A stretch of DNA of 64,000 bases, taken from contig CM066032.1 in NCBI GenBank assembly GCA_033557465.1, positions 58,874,955-58,938,954 on the forward strand. Reading direction: 5' to 3'. This document shows, in pieces, positions 53,405 through 63,652 of the stretch. The notes under the pieces are model-generated. The model was given only the letters and a program-made list of their open reading frames with translations, did no database searches and had not been told where the DNA came from. This DNA is from Ichthyophis bannanicus (Eukaryota > Chordata > Amphibia > Gymnophiona > Ichthyophiidae). The position numbers were made by a program, and so were the translations under genes. Each line of letters opens with the position of its first letter. The stretch's first letter is position 1.

Positions 53405-54000
53405 TTGGAACTTTCTGTAAGTTCCATGATTACCTCTTTTTCTCCTCTGCATTTCTGGGCAATTTTCAAAGTTTCTTCGGTCATTCATTTTAGGTATTTT
53501 TGCTTTTTCACCTTTTGCAGAGATGTTTTGCTGTCTTCGAGCACAAATCTCTTGTTGTCATCCTATAACTCTTCCGGTGCTCTGTCATTTGTATCTAAAA
53601 TGGTGAACTGATTTTGCAGGCAGTCTTTAAATTCTGGTGTTATATTTTCAAGATCATATTTTGTTTACATTTGTTAATGGGTTGCTCTTTTCAGCTTTAG
53701 CTTGAGTTTGCATATTAGTAGTTGGTGATTGGTATCACAGTCAGTTCCAAGTTTGTTGATGTTATTAAGCTTTTCCATCATTGACTTCCACAAATGCAGT
53801 CAACTTGATTTTTTTACAATTCATTGGGCGAAGTCCACGTGTAGAGTTTCTGCTTGTGTTGCTGGAAGAAGGTGTGTGAGATGAATAGACTATTGGTTTT
53901 GCAGAATTTTATCAGTCTTTCTCCACATTTATTTTGTGCATAACCCCAAAGAGATCACAAAACACAGTATATTCAGAGCAAACATGCCGCCATTGTTGTG
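53405..54000 (-). mobile_element. RTE LINE fragment (same family as 1-3843), minus strand
   Basis: Reverse complement of roughly positions 40-660 of this window: the endonuclease end (GERLIKFCKTNSLFISHTFF-like at about 53880-53930, QLLICKLKLKLK-like at about 53690-53720) and the linker. It is about 80 percent similar by eye. It abuts the CR1 endonuclease on one side and the third giant element's flank on the other. Confidence 0.82.
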
Positions 54001-55283
54001 GTGTATGGTCATCTTATCTGGATTTTATGCTGCAATGGCGACTTCTAAACAGCAGAAGTGAAAGGGAACAGCACTACAGTACTATGACCAAATCACTGCA
54101 CTCTAAGGGGTATGTTTACTAAACTGTCTTAACGTGCGCTCTGCGATGTTATCGCACGATAAGGTACCTTATCGCGCGATGATGGCGCTTTTTAAGGCGC
54201 ACAGGTACCATATCGCGCGATAACATGCGCTGCGGCGCAAACGAGCGCTGAAGGCGAGGAAAGGCTCCCGGAGGGCGGAGGAAGGCTCCCCAGGGGCGGA
54301 GAGAAGGGGTCAATGGGTGGAGAGTGGGAGGGGAGAGGCTCCCTGCACACCAATGCTGTGAAATCCGAGGCTCAAAACTAACGCCAGTGAAACCCTGGCG
54401 TTAGAGCTGATTTAAAGGGAAAAGAAACCATTTCCATCAGCAATGTACAGCAAAACCAGGGAAACCTACAAAAAAGTGATAAGTGTGATACATGTGCACG
54501 GAACAAAAGTACAAATAAACATTGAAAAGGACCCCAACAAAATATACAAAAAACATAACCAAGCTGGGCAATAGTGATAGTAATGGGAAACATCAAAAAA
54601 CACTCCCAAGAAAGCCCCAAAAAAAAGATATGAATTTTGGAAGGGTCTACGCTCCATCCCCATACAAGGTGAATAATCCCACAGTGAAATAGCACTGATC
54701 AGGGTTTCCCTCTCCATTGGACAGGTTACCTATGGCATGCACATGTTCCACAACAGCAGGGCGGGCATGTCGGAATGGGCAACTGGACAGATGCTGGGAA
54801 AGGGGATACAGAGGGCTGCAGGCGGCACATGCTGTGGTGCAGCTGGGGCACAGTGCGGACTAGGCAGATGCCTAGGTGGCACTTAGGAATGCTAAAACTG
54901 TACAGCAGCCAGACAGCAACTGATGAGGGCCCAACATGGGCACGAGAGTGTTTATCACAGTGTCACAGGGGATAGTACCCAGCAGGTACCTCCAAGGGCA
55001 CAGAACATTGGCAGGCGGTGTTGGGGGGAAGCGTGGACATCTATGCAGGCACCCCTACCCCAGAACACGCACCATAGGCAGCCGCCTACCTGCACACTGG
55101 ATGGATTGAGACTGCACACCACCAGCACCACCAGCAGAAGGGCATGTCAGCATGGTGGCAGAGGGGTACTGGTGATGGAGGAGGGCAGTGGCAGCTGCCC
55201 AGAGCAGACCATGGCCTAGCCCTGTGTAGGTGGGTGCCATGCACTGCAACAGACAGGCCCTGCCAGACAAACAGTCATGGTAT

Positions 55284-55385
55284 CACCAGGGAATGCACTG
55301 TTTCTGTGGCAACACGGTGGTGCAGTGCACACAACCAGTGTGTTAGGAGGCAGAAGGTCACAGGTTCAAGTCCCAGCTATGGTGC
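55284..55385 (+). repeat. tRNA-like module, giant copy 3
   Basis: CACGGTGGTGCAGTGCACAC and TCACAGGTTCAAGTCCCAGC. Homologous to 5541-5645 and to the pair at 38463-39045. Confidence 0.6.
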
Positions 55386-57291
55386 CTGCCAACCCAGTCC
55401 CCATATTTTAACCATTACTACAACGTGCTAATACAGACAGAACCTTTATTGCAGATGATGTAAACATGCCCAAAACACCTACATTTTACCCTACAGAACA
55501 AAGACACCATAAACAGGCGCATTACCTAGAGCAGAGTCTCCCAAATGCAGTCCTGGAGGGCAAAACACCATTCAGGTTCCATGCTGCCTCTAATAAAGAT
55601 GCCTGTGCTGCATATTTATGCACCACCCCCATGGTATGCAGATGTATCTCATGCATATTCATGAGGGACAGCATGAAAACCCGAACAGTGTTTGGCACAC
55701 CAGGACTGGAGTTGGGAACCTCTGCCGTAAAGCAGCAGCCAACAGGGGCAGACACACCCACACCCACAGGCTCCATTAGCCAATGCCTCCTGGAGAGGCA
55801 GGACATTGGGCCCTGCATGCATCTCCCAATACTAGCACTTGCATACCTTAGCAATGCCACCCTACACCTGGGAATACGGTACACAGCTATCAAACGTTTG
55901 CTATGATTACTGACAGATAGCAATTCCTACGTTAAGCACAGTTTGCTGATTGAGCTCCATCATAGCAACCTTTCTGATGTCTGTGGAGTTTGCTTCAGGT
56001 CTGGTCTCTGATAGTGTTTACCACCCTGGGGAGTGACCCCCAACAGTATTGCGTACCATATCCATGCCTGCACTGTGCCCAGGACTGGTGTGGTGGCCAG
56101 GGCTGCTAAACACCTCTATAGTAGCACAATGCTGGCATAGGTGTGGGAGTGTGTGTCTGTCTATCCAGTGTGTGATGGTTGCAAACACCCTCCACAGCCC
56201 ACACTGCCAGCACTGTTGCCAATATTGGCCTGCCAAAGTGCATAATGAGGAGCAAGGTACCATGGGTATAGCCCGGACAGGGTGGCCTGGCCAGGATGCA
56301 TCTGCACAGGGCATAGGGCACTGGCTGGGACATTGTAGTGCCCGGCCACCACCTGCACAGACAGGGTGGCCACAGCATGTTCCGCTGGGAGATCACTCTC
56401 ACCCTGACTGAGCAGTGACCACGGCATGGCTAGGCGCCCCCATAGTGCTATATAGTATTTCTCTCATGTGATATTTATGGGTTCCCTTTTGGGGCCCAGT
56501 CACTGACTTATCTGCTTGGTGTGTATGCTGACATCCCAGTTCTGGGTGCACGCATTTCCACCAGGAACATGCACTATGGATTAGCTAGCAGACTGTCTGC
56601 AGCTGGTATGTGTCTTGATGGAACGCCTTGCAGGGTGCAGGAGAATATCAGATAGTGGTGGGGGGCAGCTTAGCATATCCAGGCCTAATGTCTGTCTGCT
56701 ATTGCGTTATGGATGTGTACAGAGCTGCATTGACTGCCCTGTAGGGTGTCTGTTCCCCAGCAGGACTGGGGTTGATGGTCCCCTCTACCGCCACCATTGC
56801 AGGGAGGTAGAATGTGGATCTGTTGGTGGGAGACCTGTTTATCCCCTCAGCCCTGGAGGAGGAGGGTGGTGGTACATAATCCTCCTAGGGGTCCATAGGG
56901 GCTAAACCTGACTGAGACATACAGATATATCCAAGGTGTGTCTGCAGAAACTACCTATCTCACACATTAGCACTGCTGGGGCCTATCTCTGCTGTGGACC
57001 TGGTGCTGGGCGCCCCACCTCACCCTCAGGGTGAGTGCAGTACCTGCACAATGTGACGGTGTGTAGCTACTCTGTGCCAGTACCACACACTGTCAGTTCC
57101 CCCTACCAGGCTGAGGTGCTGTGGGGGTGCATACCCCATCTTGTGATCATCTCTAGACTGCTGATTTGCATGTGCAGTGCATCATGGGTATGGGTGGGTT
57201 AACCCTATCCTGGTGACCACAGCAGACTGTTTGTGTGGGGACGTGCAGTCCTTCTGCAGCCAGCCAGGGGTTTGCTAGCAGCTATGGAGCT

Positions 57292-57838
57292 GTAGCCCAC
57301 TGGTTATTTCACTACTTGTGGAGCCAGAGGTCATGGGTTCAAACCCACAGTAGGGGCCCTTTGATAGGGCTGTCCAAAGCATTGTCTTTTTTTTAATATA
57401 CATTAGTGCTGCCAGCAAAACACACTCAGGGTACTGTAACCATATGGTGCCTCAGAGGGCGCCCTATAAGGCGCCTTATAGGGCACCCTATAAAGCGCCT
57501 TCTGCGGCACCTTATGGTTACAGTCTGTATAAGGTGCCTTATAAGGTGTCCTATTGAGCACCTTATAGGGTGCCCTATAGGGGACATTATAGGGTGCTGT
57601 GGCGGACAGTGCACTTTATAATGTGCCCTATGGGGTGCCTTATAGGGTGCCTTATGCGGCACCTTAGGTTACGGCACGTGAGGGTGTGTTTGCTGGCAGC
57701 TATAAATAAAATACCTCAGGAAACAATACTTACATGTCACAGCTGATGCCTCAGCCAGCCTTATGCATTAGGCACACTGGGGGATTGAACTCATGACCCC
57801 TGTATCATCAGTCAGTGTATTAACCATTGTGCTACACT
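57292..57838. repeat. Convergent tRNA-like pair around the TATAGGG core, giant copy 3
   Basis: A plus-oriented unit at 57292-57354 (TGTAGCCCACTGGTTA, CATGGGTTCAAACCC) and a minus-oriented unit at 57765-57838 (minus strand: GTAGCACAATGGTTAA, GAGTTCAATCCCCC) face each other across the dyad-rich core at 57440-57665 (GCGCCTTATAGGGCACCC, CCCTATAGGGGAC). The same layout is seen in copy 2. Confidence 0.65.
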
Positions 57839-58052
57839 TCAGTTTCTATGTTTGGATGTCTGTGCGCCTACTTAAGATTACCGCGCGGTAACGCGCTTAG
57901 CGGCGCTTCGCACGATCATGTGCGCAGCAGCGCGCGTTATCGCGCGATACTCCCGTTTTGCTGCTTTAAGACTGAAATGCCCACTCCTTTTATGGTAGCC
58001 TGCACACTATCGCCAGGCGCACATTAAGACGGTTTAGTAAACATACCCCTAA

Positions 58053-58455
58053 GGGTCTATAAAATAAGCTTTAAGGTCCTGTATCTGTATAATCTAGAGG
58101 AGAAGAGAGACAGGAAGAGGGTGGGATACCAAAAAGGCATTCATATTTTTCAGAGACAAATAATGCGCAAGAATACAATAATTTTCGGTAGAAAGGAAGG
58201 TTCTAGAACAAGAGGAGATAATGTGAGTTCCAAAAGAAGCAGACCCAGGAGAAGCATCAGGAAACGTTTTTCCACTGAAAGGATAATAGATGCATGGGAC
58301 AACTTCCCAGGGGAGGTGGTGGAGACAAAAACAGTGATGGAATTCAAGAAGACCTGGGATAAGCACAGACGAGAGCCAGAGATCAGCTGTATGAGAAAGT
58401 AAACTGCACAGATGGGACTTAGGCTCCTTATCTGCCATCATATTCTATGAAGCAC
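58053..58455 (+). repeat. CR1 ORF2 tail and 3' end, plus strand
   Basis: Coding remnant KRFSTERIIDAWDNFPGEVVE and VMEFKKTWDKHRREPEI matches FTERVVDPWNSLPVEVVE and FKKAWDHHRGS of the copy at 61015-62840. The 3' UTR is short, ending TATCTGCCATCATATTCTATG. Confidence 0.82.
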
Positions 58456-58786
58456 ATATTCAATAGGTTTGACTAGGTAACTTCAGATGCCCTCAGTCAA
58501 ATCTTAGATTTGAATAATTTCCCTGCACTGATCAGTAAAAGGAGATGGTACTTTGGGCATTCTGGGGCTGCAGCTCTGGTTTAGTCAGAAAGCAGGGAAT
58601 ATCAATACTCTCCAGCTAAACTTAATTGGTTAGCTTTATTCATGACAAAAAGCTGCAGGTCAGATATAAATTCTTGGCACACATGGGCAGGACGAGAGGG
58701 CAGTGGGATGGGGAGGTGTCTCCCCCAGAGATCATATAGCATCTTCCTAAAGCAAGAGGAATCAGGCTTCCCTTTAGCCAAGATTT
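58456..58786. other. Unassigned DNA
   Basis: Between the CR1 tail and the L2-like LINE 3' end. No gene or recognised repeat. Confidence 0.4.
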
Positions 58787-59326
58787 TATTTATTTATTTA
58801 ACCAGTTTTATATACCACCTTTTCCTTCAATCAAAGTGGTTTACATGTTGCTAAGTTATGTACATTTGGGGATAGGTGAGGAAAGGTAATTGGGAGGGAT
58901 GGGTACTTGGGGAGAGAATGTGACATGGATGGTTGCCATAACTTATAATGGCCATTGCTTGGTTGCGATCATGCTCATATGTTGGTGTCTAGGTTCTGGG
59001 AGGGTCCATAGTACTGTATGAATAGTGTGGTTTTGAGCATTCCTTTGAAGTCCTTTATGTCGCTCATGGATCTCATGCTGTCAGGCAGGGTGTCCCATAA
59101 TTCTGGTGTGTACAGAGATGGTGCCCTTCTGGATGCTGCCCGAGTAGTTCTTTGGTATTCAGGTGGGGTGGCTATCTTATTGTCCATGCTGCTTCTCAGT
59201 GCTCTTGCACTGTTGCGTCTGGTTATTATGTTCTGGAGCAGGGCCGGATTTACCTATACGCCATGTATGCCATGGCATAGGGCCCATAGCTGGCAAGGGC
59301 CCACCCGGGGCCGGCCCACACACCGC

Positions 59327-59600
59327 AGGGCTTCAGAGGGAGCAGGGTAAGCTCACGCGAGGCCCCGGCTCCCTCTGTACAGCCGCCAGCGTGAAGAGCC
59401 TTTTCCTTCATGCTGGCGGCTGTATCTGTGAAGCCGCGGTTGTTGGGAAAGGTTAAAGGCAATGCCCTTTAACCTTTCCCAGCATTCGCGGCTTCACAGA
59501 TACAGCCGCCAGCGTGAAGGAAAAGGCTCTTCACGCTGGCGGCTGTACAGAGGGAGCTGGGGCCTCGCGCGAGCTTACCCGGCTCCCTCTGAAGCCTCTC
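59327..59600. repeat. Large perfect-like hairpin inside the hAT element
   Basis: Arms from about 59327 and 59600 converge near 59458 (AAAGGCAATGCCCTTT). Shared words: GCTTCAGAGGGAG, CCCTCTGTACAGCCGCCAGC, GAAGCCGCGG/CGCGGCTTC. Each arm contains its own smaller hairpin around TTCACGCTGGCGGCTGTA, so cruciform structures are possible. Confidence 0.85.
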
Positions 59601-59627
59601 AGACAGCCGCGGTGCTGGTCGGGGGGG

Positions 59628-60090
59628 CCAAGGATTGCATGGGCTGTGAGTGGGGGGGGGGACCTGGACCGAAAAAGGGCTATGGGGGGGACGGGACTTG
59701 GACTGGAAAGAAATGGACTGTGATTGGGGGGGGGGGAAACCTGAACTGTAAAAGGGCTATGGGGGGGGGGGGACATGGACTGGAAATGGGTTGTGATGGG
59801 GAGGGGGACCTGGACCGGAAAAGGGCTATGGGGGGGGGGACTTGGACTGGAAATGGGTTGTGATGGGGGGGGGACCTGGACCGGAAAAGGGCTATGGGGG
59901 GGTAACTTGGACTGCAAATGGGCTGTGATGGTGGGGGGGGGGGGGAACTAGGACTGCAAATGGGCTGTGATGGTGCAGGGGGACTCGGACTGCAAATGGG
60001 ATGTGATGGTGGGGGCTAGGACTGGAAATAGGCTGTGATGGGGGGGCTAGGACTGGAAATGGCCTGTGATGTGAAGGCTAGCACTGGAAA
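59628..60090. repeat. G-rich minisatellite
   Basis: Units of roughly 55-65 bp at first, with GGGGGACCTGGACCGGAAAA, GGGCTATGGGGG and GACTTGGACTGGAAATGGG, becoming shorter and degenerate rightwards. Runs of 7-13 G separated by short spacers could form G-quadruplexes. Confidence 0.82.
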
Positions 60091-60580
60091 TGGGCTGCTG
60101 AAGAGCTAGAATAGGACTGGAAATGGGCTGATGTGGGGCATGGGAGAATGGGACTAGAAGGGAGTGGATGCTGGGTGGGTCTAGAACTATAAGGGAACTG
60201 ATTTTGGGGGAGGACTAGAATGGATGGGGAATGAGAATGGAGAGGGGAAAAATATTTTGTGTGGAAGAAAAGTCTATGATGGGCTGGGTATTGGGAGAGT
60301 AAGAGGGGCTTGAAAATGGAAGGGTGAAATTTAAATGGATGATAAAGGAATAAGGAAAGAATTGGGGGAAAGAGCAAAAGGGAAACAATCAGTATGTTAA
60401 AGCAGATATAGAGAGAGAATGGAAAACATCTAAAAGAGAAGAAAGGACAAATGGATAGCTCGCAGAAGACACGAAGAAACCAGAAGAAAGTGACTGGAGA
60501 AATTGCAACTGAAAAAATGCCCAAACAGAAGGTAGAAAAATACTTTTTATTTTGAATTTATTAACTGGAATATGTCTTTT
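60091..60580 (-). repeat. Pyrimidine-rich dispersed repeat, minus strand
   Basis: The inverse of this stretch begins AAATTCAAAATAAAAAGTAT, TTTTCTACCTTCTGTTTGGG and continues C/T-rich, as do 47690-47805 and 10620-13480. As at 14396, it passes into a tandem array at its far end. Confidence 0.6.
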
Positions 60581-61014
60581 TTAATGTATTTCTTGAATTC
60601 CGATGCTGATTTTGTCCCTATTGCCTCTTTATGTCAGGCAATTCTATACATCTATTGCCATTTCTGTTTTGGTAAGTTGATCTCGTTTTTATTTTTTCTG
60701 GGGGCCCACAATTTTTGTTGGCGTAGGGCCTCACTCAAGGTAAATCCGGCCCTGTTCTGGAGGACATTCGCCGACATGTTGTTGATGATTTTGAAAATGT
60801 TTAATGTCGCTTTGAATCTTGCACGAGCTTGTATGGGCAGCCAGTGCAGGTTCTGGAGTACTGGCATGATGTGTTCGTTTCTTGGTGTGTTCGTGATGAT
60901 CCTAACTGCTCTATTCTGCACCAATTGAAGAGGGTGCATGGTTTGTTTAGGAAGTCAGATATATAATGAGTTACCATAGTCTAGGATGGGTGTGATGAGT
61001 GCCTGACAAACTGA

Positions 61015-62769
61015 GCCAATGCAATAAAATGGGGGGATAAGACATTTTTCAGATATATTAGTGAGAAGAGGAAGAGCAAAAGTGGTATTGTCAGACTCAA
61101 GGGTGCAGGGGGGGAATATGTAGAAGCTGATAAGGATAAAGCGGAATTGCTTAACAAATATTTTTGTTCTGTGTTCACAGATGAAGAACCAGGAGCAGGA
61201 CCTCAGAAAACACCCACAAATAAGAACAGAAGCGAGGGACGTCTTGAACTATTTTCAGAAGACTGTGTTCGTGAGAAACTAGCTCAACTTAAAGTACACA
61301 AAGCGATGGGACCGGATGGGATACACCCTAGAATACTGAGGGAACTTGGGGACGTTCTAGCAGCTCCACTGACTGACCTTTTCAATGCCTCGTTGGAGTC
61401 AGGAGTGGTGCCAAAGGACTGGAGAGAGGCTCATGTGGTGCCTTTACACAAAAGCGGAAGTAAGGATGTGGTTGAAAACTACAGGCCGGTTAGTTTAACT
61501 TCGGTGGTGAGTAAATTATTGGAAACGCTGCTGAAAGAGAAAATAGTGAGGTTTCTGGAGTCCAGCGGATTACAGGATCCGAGGCAGCATGGATTCACCA
61601 GAGGCAGGTCTTGTCAGACAAATCTGATTGATTTTTTTAACTGGGTGACCAGGGAGTTGGACCGAGGGAGAGCTCTAGATGTGGTGTATTTAGATTTCCG
61701 TAAAGCCTTTGACACTGTTCCTCACAGGCGACTTATAAACAAACTGAGCACCCTAGGGATGGACCCTATAGTTACTGCTTGGGTTAGAAATTGGTTGGGT
61801 GGGAGGCGACAAAGAGTACAAGTAAATGGAGCTCACTCTGAGGAGAAGGATGTTACCAGTGGTGTGCCCCAGGGATCTGTCCTTGGTCCAATTCTTTTTA
61901 ACATCTTTGTTAGTGATATAGCGGAAGGGCTGTCGGGTATGGTTTGCCTCTTTGCGGATGATACCAAAATCTGCAATAGAGTAGACACCCAGGAAGGGGT
62001 AGATAACATGAGGAGGGATCTAGCTAAGCTTGAAGAATGGTCTAGAATTTGGCAGCTGGGATTTAATGTTAAAAAATGTAAGGTCATGCATTTGGGCTGC
62101 AGCAATCCAAGGGAGCAATACAGTATAGGAGGTGAAGTACTTTTGTCCACTAAAGAAGAGCGGGACCTAGGCGTGGTTGTGTCTGATGATCTTAAAGTAG
62201 CTAAACAGGTGGAAAAGGCGACAGCAAAAGCTAGAAGGATGCTTGGGTGCATACGGAGAGGAATGGCTAGCAGAAAAAAGGAGGTGATAATGCCTCTGTA
62301 TAAGTCTTTGGTGCGACCTCATTTGGAGTATGGTGTGCAATTCTGGAGACCGCACCTTCAAAAGGATGTGAACAGGATGGAGTCGGTGCAGAGGGTTGCT
62401 ACCAAAATGATTAATGGGCTTCATTATAAAGCATATGAGGACAGACTTAAGGATCTTAATATGTACACCTTAGAGGAAAGGCGGGATAGAGGTGATATGA
62501 TTGAGATGTTTAAATACCTCCGTGGCATAAATGTTCAGGGAGAGAGCCTCTTTCAATTGAAAGCAAGTTCTGCTACGAGGGGACATGGGATGAGGGTGAA
62601 GGGAGATAGATTCAGGAGTGATATGCGGAAATATTTCTTTACGGAAAGAGTAGTGGATCCGTGGAATAGTCTCCCAGTGGAGGTGGTAGAGATGAGGACA
62701 GTAACTGAATTCAAGAAAGCATGGGACCACCACAGAGGATCTCTAAAGGCAAAATGTGGACTGTTGTAG
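61015..62769 (+). CDS. CR1 ORF2 fragment with an open reverse transcriptase frame
   Basis: One frame stays open for 584 codons from the truncation point to the stop. There is no native start: the protein begins mid-linker (KTFFRYISEKRK). The RT follows: KAMGPDGIHPRILREL, VVPLHKSGSKDVVENYRPV, QHGFTRGRSCQTNLIDFF, motif [36 protein letters not shown], motif C LFADDTKIC near residue 312 with both catalytic Asp, then [14 protein letters not shown] and the C-terminal RPHLEYGVQFWRPH and KYFFTERVVDPWNSLP. No endonuclease, so it could not retrotranspose alone. An undisturbed frame indicates recent insertion. Confidence 0.9.
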   Translation, partial: ANAIKWGDKTFFRYISEKRKSKSGIVRLKGAGGEYVEADKDKAELLNKYFCSVFTDEEPGAGPQKTPTNKNRSEGRLELFSEDCVREKLAQLKVHKAMGPDGIHPRILRELGDVLAAPLTDLFNASLESGVVPKDWREAHVVPLHKSGSKDVVENYRPVSLTSVVSKLLETLLKEKIVRFLESSGLQDPRQHGFTRGRSCQTNLIDFFNWVTRELDRGRALDVVYLDFRKAFDTVPHRRLINKLSTLGMDPIVTAWVRNWLGGRRQRVQVNGAHSEEKDVTSGVPQGSVLGPILFNIFVSDIAEGLSGMVCLFADDTKICNRVDTQEGVDNMRRDLAKLEEWSRIWQLGFNVKKCKVMHLGCSNPREQYSIGGEVLLSTKEERDLGVVVSDDLKVAKQVEKATAKARRMLGCIRRGMASRKKEVIMPLYKSLVRPHLEYGVQFWRPHLQKDVNRMESVQRVATKMINGLHYKAYEDRLKDLNMYTLEERRDRGDMIEMFKYLRGINVQGESLFQLKASSATRGHGMRVKGDRFRSDMRKYFFTERVVDPWNSLPVEVVEMRTVTEFKKAWDHHRGSLKAKCGLL

Positions 62770-62840
62770 TTGTTATGGAAGGACAGACTAGATAGGCCAT
62801 GTGGTCTTTTTCTGTCGTCATGTTTCTATGTTTCTATGTT
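61015..62840 (+). mobile_element. Young CR1 LINE copy, 5'-truncated, inside the L2-like LINE
   Basis: The left border is a blunt truncation at 61015. The right border is a short 3' UTR ending in the tandem TTTCTATG repeat at 62818-62840. The 4-bp CTGA (61011-61014 and 62841-62844) flanks it, and the L2-like coding line closes perfectly across the site. It is the best preserved LINE in the window. Confidence 0.9.
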
Positions 62841-63370
62841 CTGAAGTGGTCTTGGCTTAGTACTGGTTTGAGTCTTCTTATGAGTTTTAATTTGTAGTAT
62901 GCCTTTGCCACGTTTTTTTGCTGTGTGAGTGGAGGTTTAGTTTGCTGTCTAGCGTGATTCCGAGATATCTCACCTCATCCTTCACATTGATGGATTTGTC
63001 CCGGATGCTGATTGTAGGTGGTGGGTTAAAGTTGGTTCCTCTTGTTATGAACATGGCTTCCGTCTTGCTATAGTTTACTGACAAGTTGTTGTTAGTGAGC
63101 CACATGATTATTTCATCTAGGCAGTTGGTTATGGGGGTGAGGTCCGGTGCCTGTATATTTATTGGTGTATAGTATATATCATGATGTCATCCGCATAAAT
63201 GTGGTAGAGCATCCTGTGATTTTTGAGTATGTTGCAGATGGGTTGAATGTACAGGCTGAAGAGGATAGATGACAATGTGGATCCCTGGGGTACGCCATGC
63301 AGCATGTCAAAGCGTGTTGATTTCTTGTCACCACATTTCACCTGTTGTGTTTGGCTGGTGAGATATTTAG

Positions 63371-63652
63371 TGCCTTCAAAATTTGGCACCCTAGACAGTT
63401 GCCTATGATGCCTATGCATAAATTTGGGCCTGAAGAGCAGTCAGATAGCTAACCAGATTGTTTCTGGCTAATGTTTGCCGAGTATATTTTGTGGCTCTTT
63501 AACTAGATAAGTGCAGATGAATATACAGAGTCAAATAAACAGGATGAAGTTTGTTTTACTGCTGCTTGTGCTATTCTCTCTCAGCCTCTGTGTATTTATT
63601 AGAATCCAAATTCATTTTGTTTATCTGCCATGGTTTCTTTCCAGGCAGGACT
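63371..63652. repeat. hAT-like end and unassigned DNA
   Basis: 63371-63421 reads GGCACCCTAGACAGTTGCC, TATGATGCCTATGCATAAAT and TTGGGCCTG, resembling the inner and terminal sequence of CAGGSC-type hAT MITEs. The rest is unassigned. Confidence 0.45.

Larger units (their letters stand above)
54107..58049. mobile_element. Giant non-coding Harbinger-ended element, copy 3
   Basis: 3943 bp, start GGGGTATGTTTACTAAACTG, end in the inverse CGGTTTAGTAAACATACCCC, flanked by TAA at 54104-54106 and 58050-58052. It has no LINE or SINE insertion, so it is the cleanest example. Order inside: palindromic ATCGCGCGATAA words, GGAG-rich block (54255-54345), tRNA-like module (55284-55385), block with CCAAATGCAGTCCTGGAGGG (about 55535), tRNA-like unit (57292-57354), TATAGGG core (57440-57665), inverted tRNA-like unit (57765-57838), CGCGATAAC-type words, right end. 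No transposase. Confidence 0.85.
59239..60754. mobile_element. Non-autonomous hAT-like element (1516 bp) with hairpin and G-rich repeat
   Basis: Ends CAGGGCCGGATTTACC and its exact inverse GGTAAATCCGGCCCTG. A perfect 8-bp duplication TTCTGGAG flanks it at 59231-59238 and 60755-60762. It splits the L2-like LINE. Inside are a 270-bp hairpin, a G-rich tandem repeat and a purine-rich stretch, but no transposase. Confidence 0.9.
58787..63370 (-). mobile_element. L2-like LINE, 5'-truncated, split by two insertions
   Basis: The minus-strand 3' end at 58787 reads CACTTTGATTGAAGGAAAAGG then GTATATAAAACTGG and an (AAATAA)n tail. ORF2 pieces run from the RT at 63419 to its C-terminus near 58975. The insertions are a non-autonomous hAT (59239-60754, duplication TTCTGGAG) and a CR1 (61015-62840, duplication CTGA). 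With both removed, the pieces join in order. The 3' tail resembles that of the tRNA-derived SINEs at 21604 and 38102. Confidence 0.85.
58975..63419 (-). pseudogene. L2-like LINE ORF2 (RT to C-terminus), in pieces
   Basis: Order from high coordinates: TSQTQQVKCGDKKS, GVPQGSTLSSILFSLYIQPI, YHIYADDIMIYTIH (motif C with both Asp), then WLTNNNLSVNYSKTEAMFI, YLGITLDSKLNLHSHS; after the CR1 insertion VCQALITPILDYGNSLYI-like codons, LVQNRAVRIITNTPRNEHI, LHWLPIQARARFKATLNIFK; after the hAT insertion SLYTPELWDTLPDSMRS and FKGMLKTTLF. This is a normal L2-type domain order. Occasional stops show it is inactive. Confidence 0.85.
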
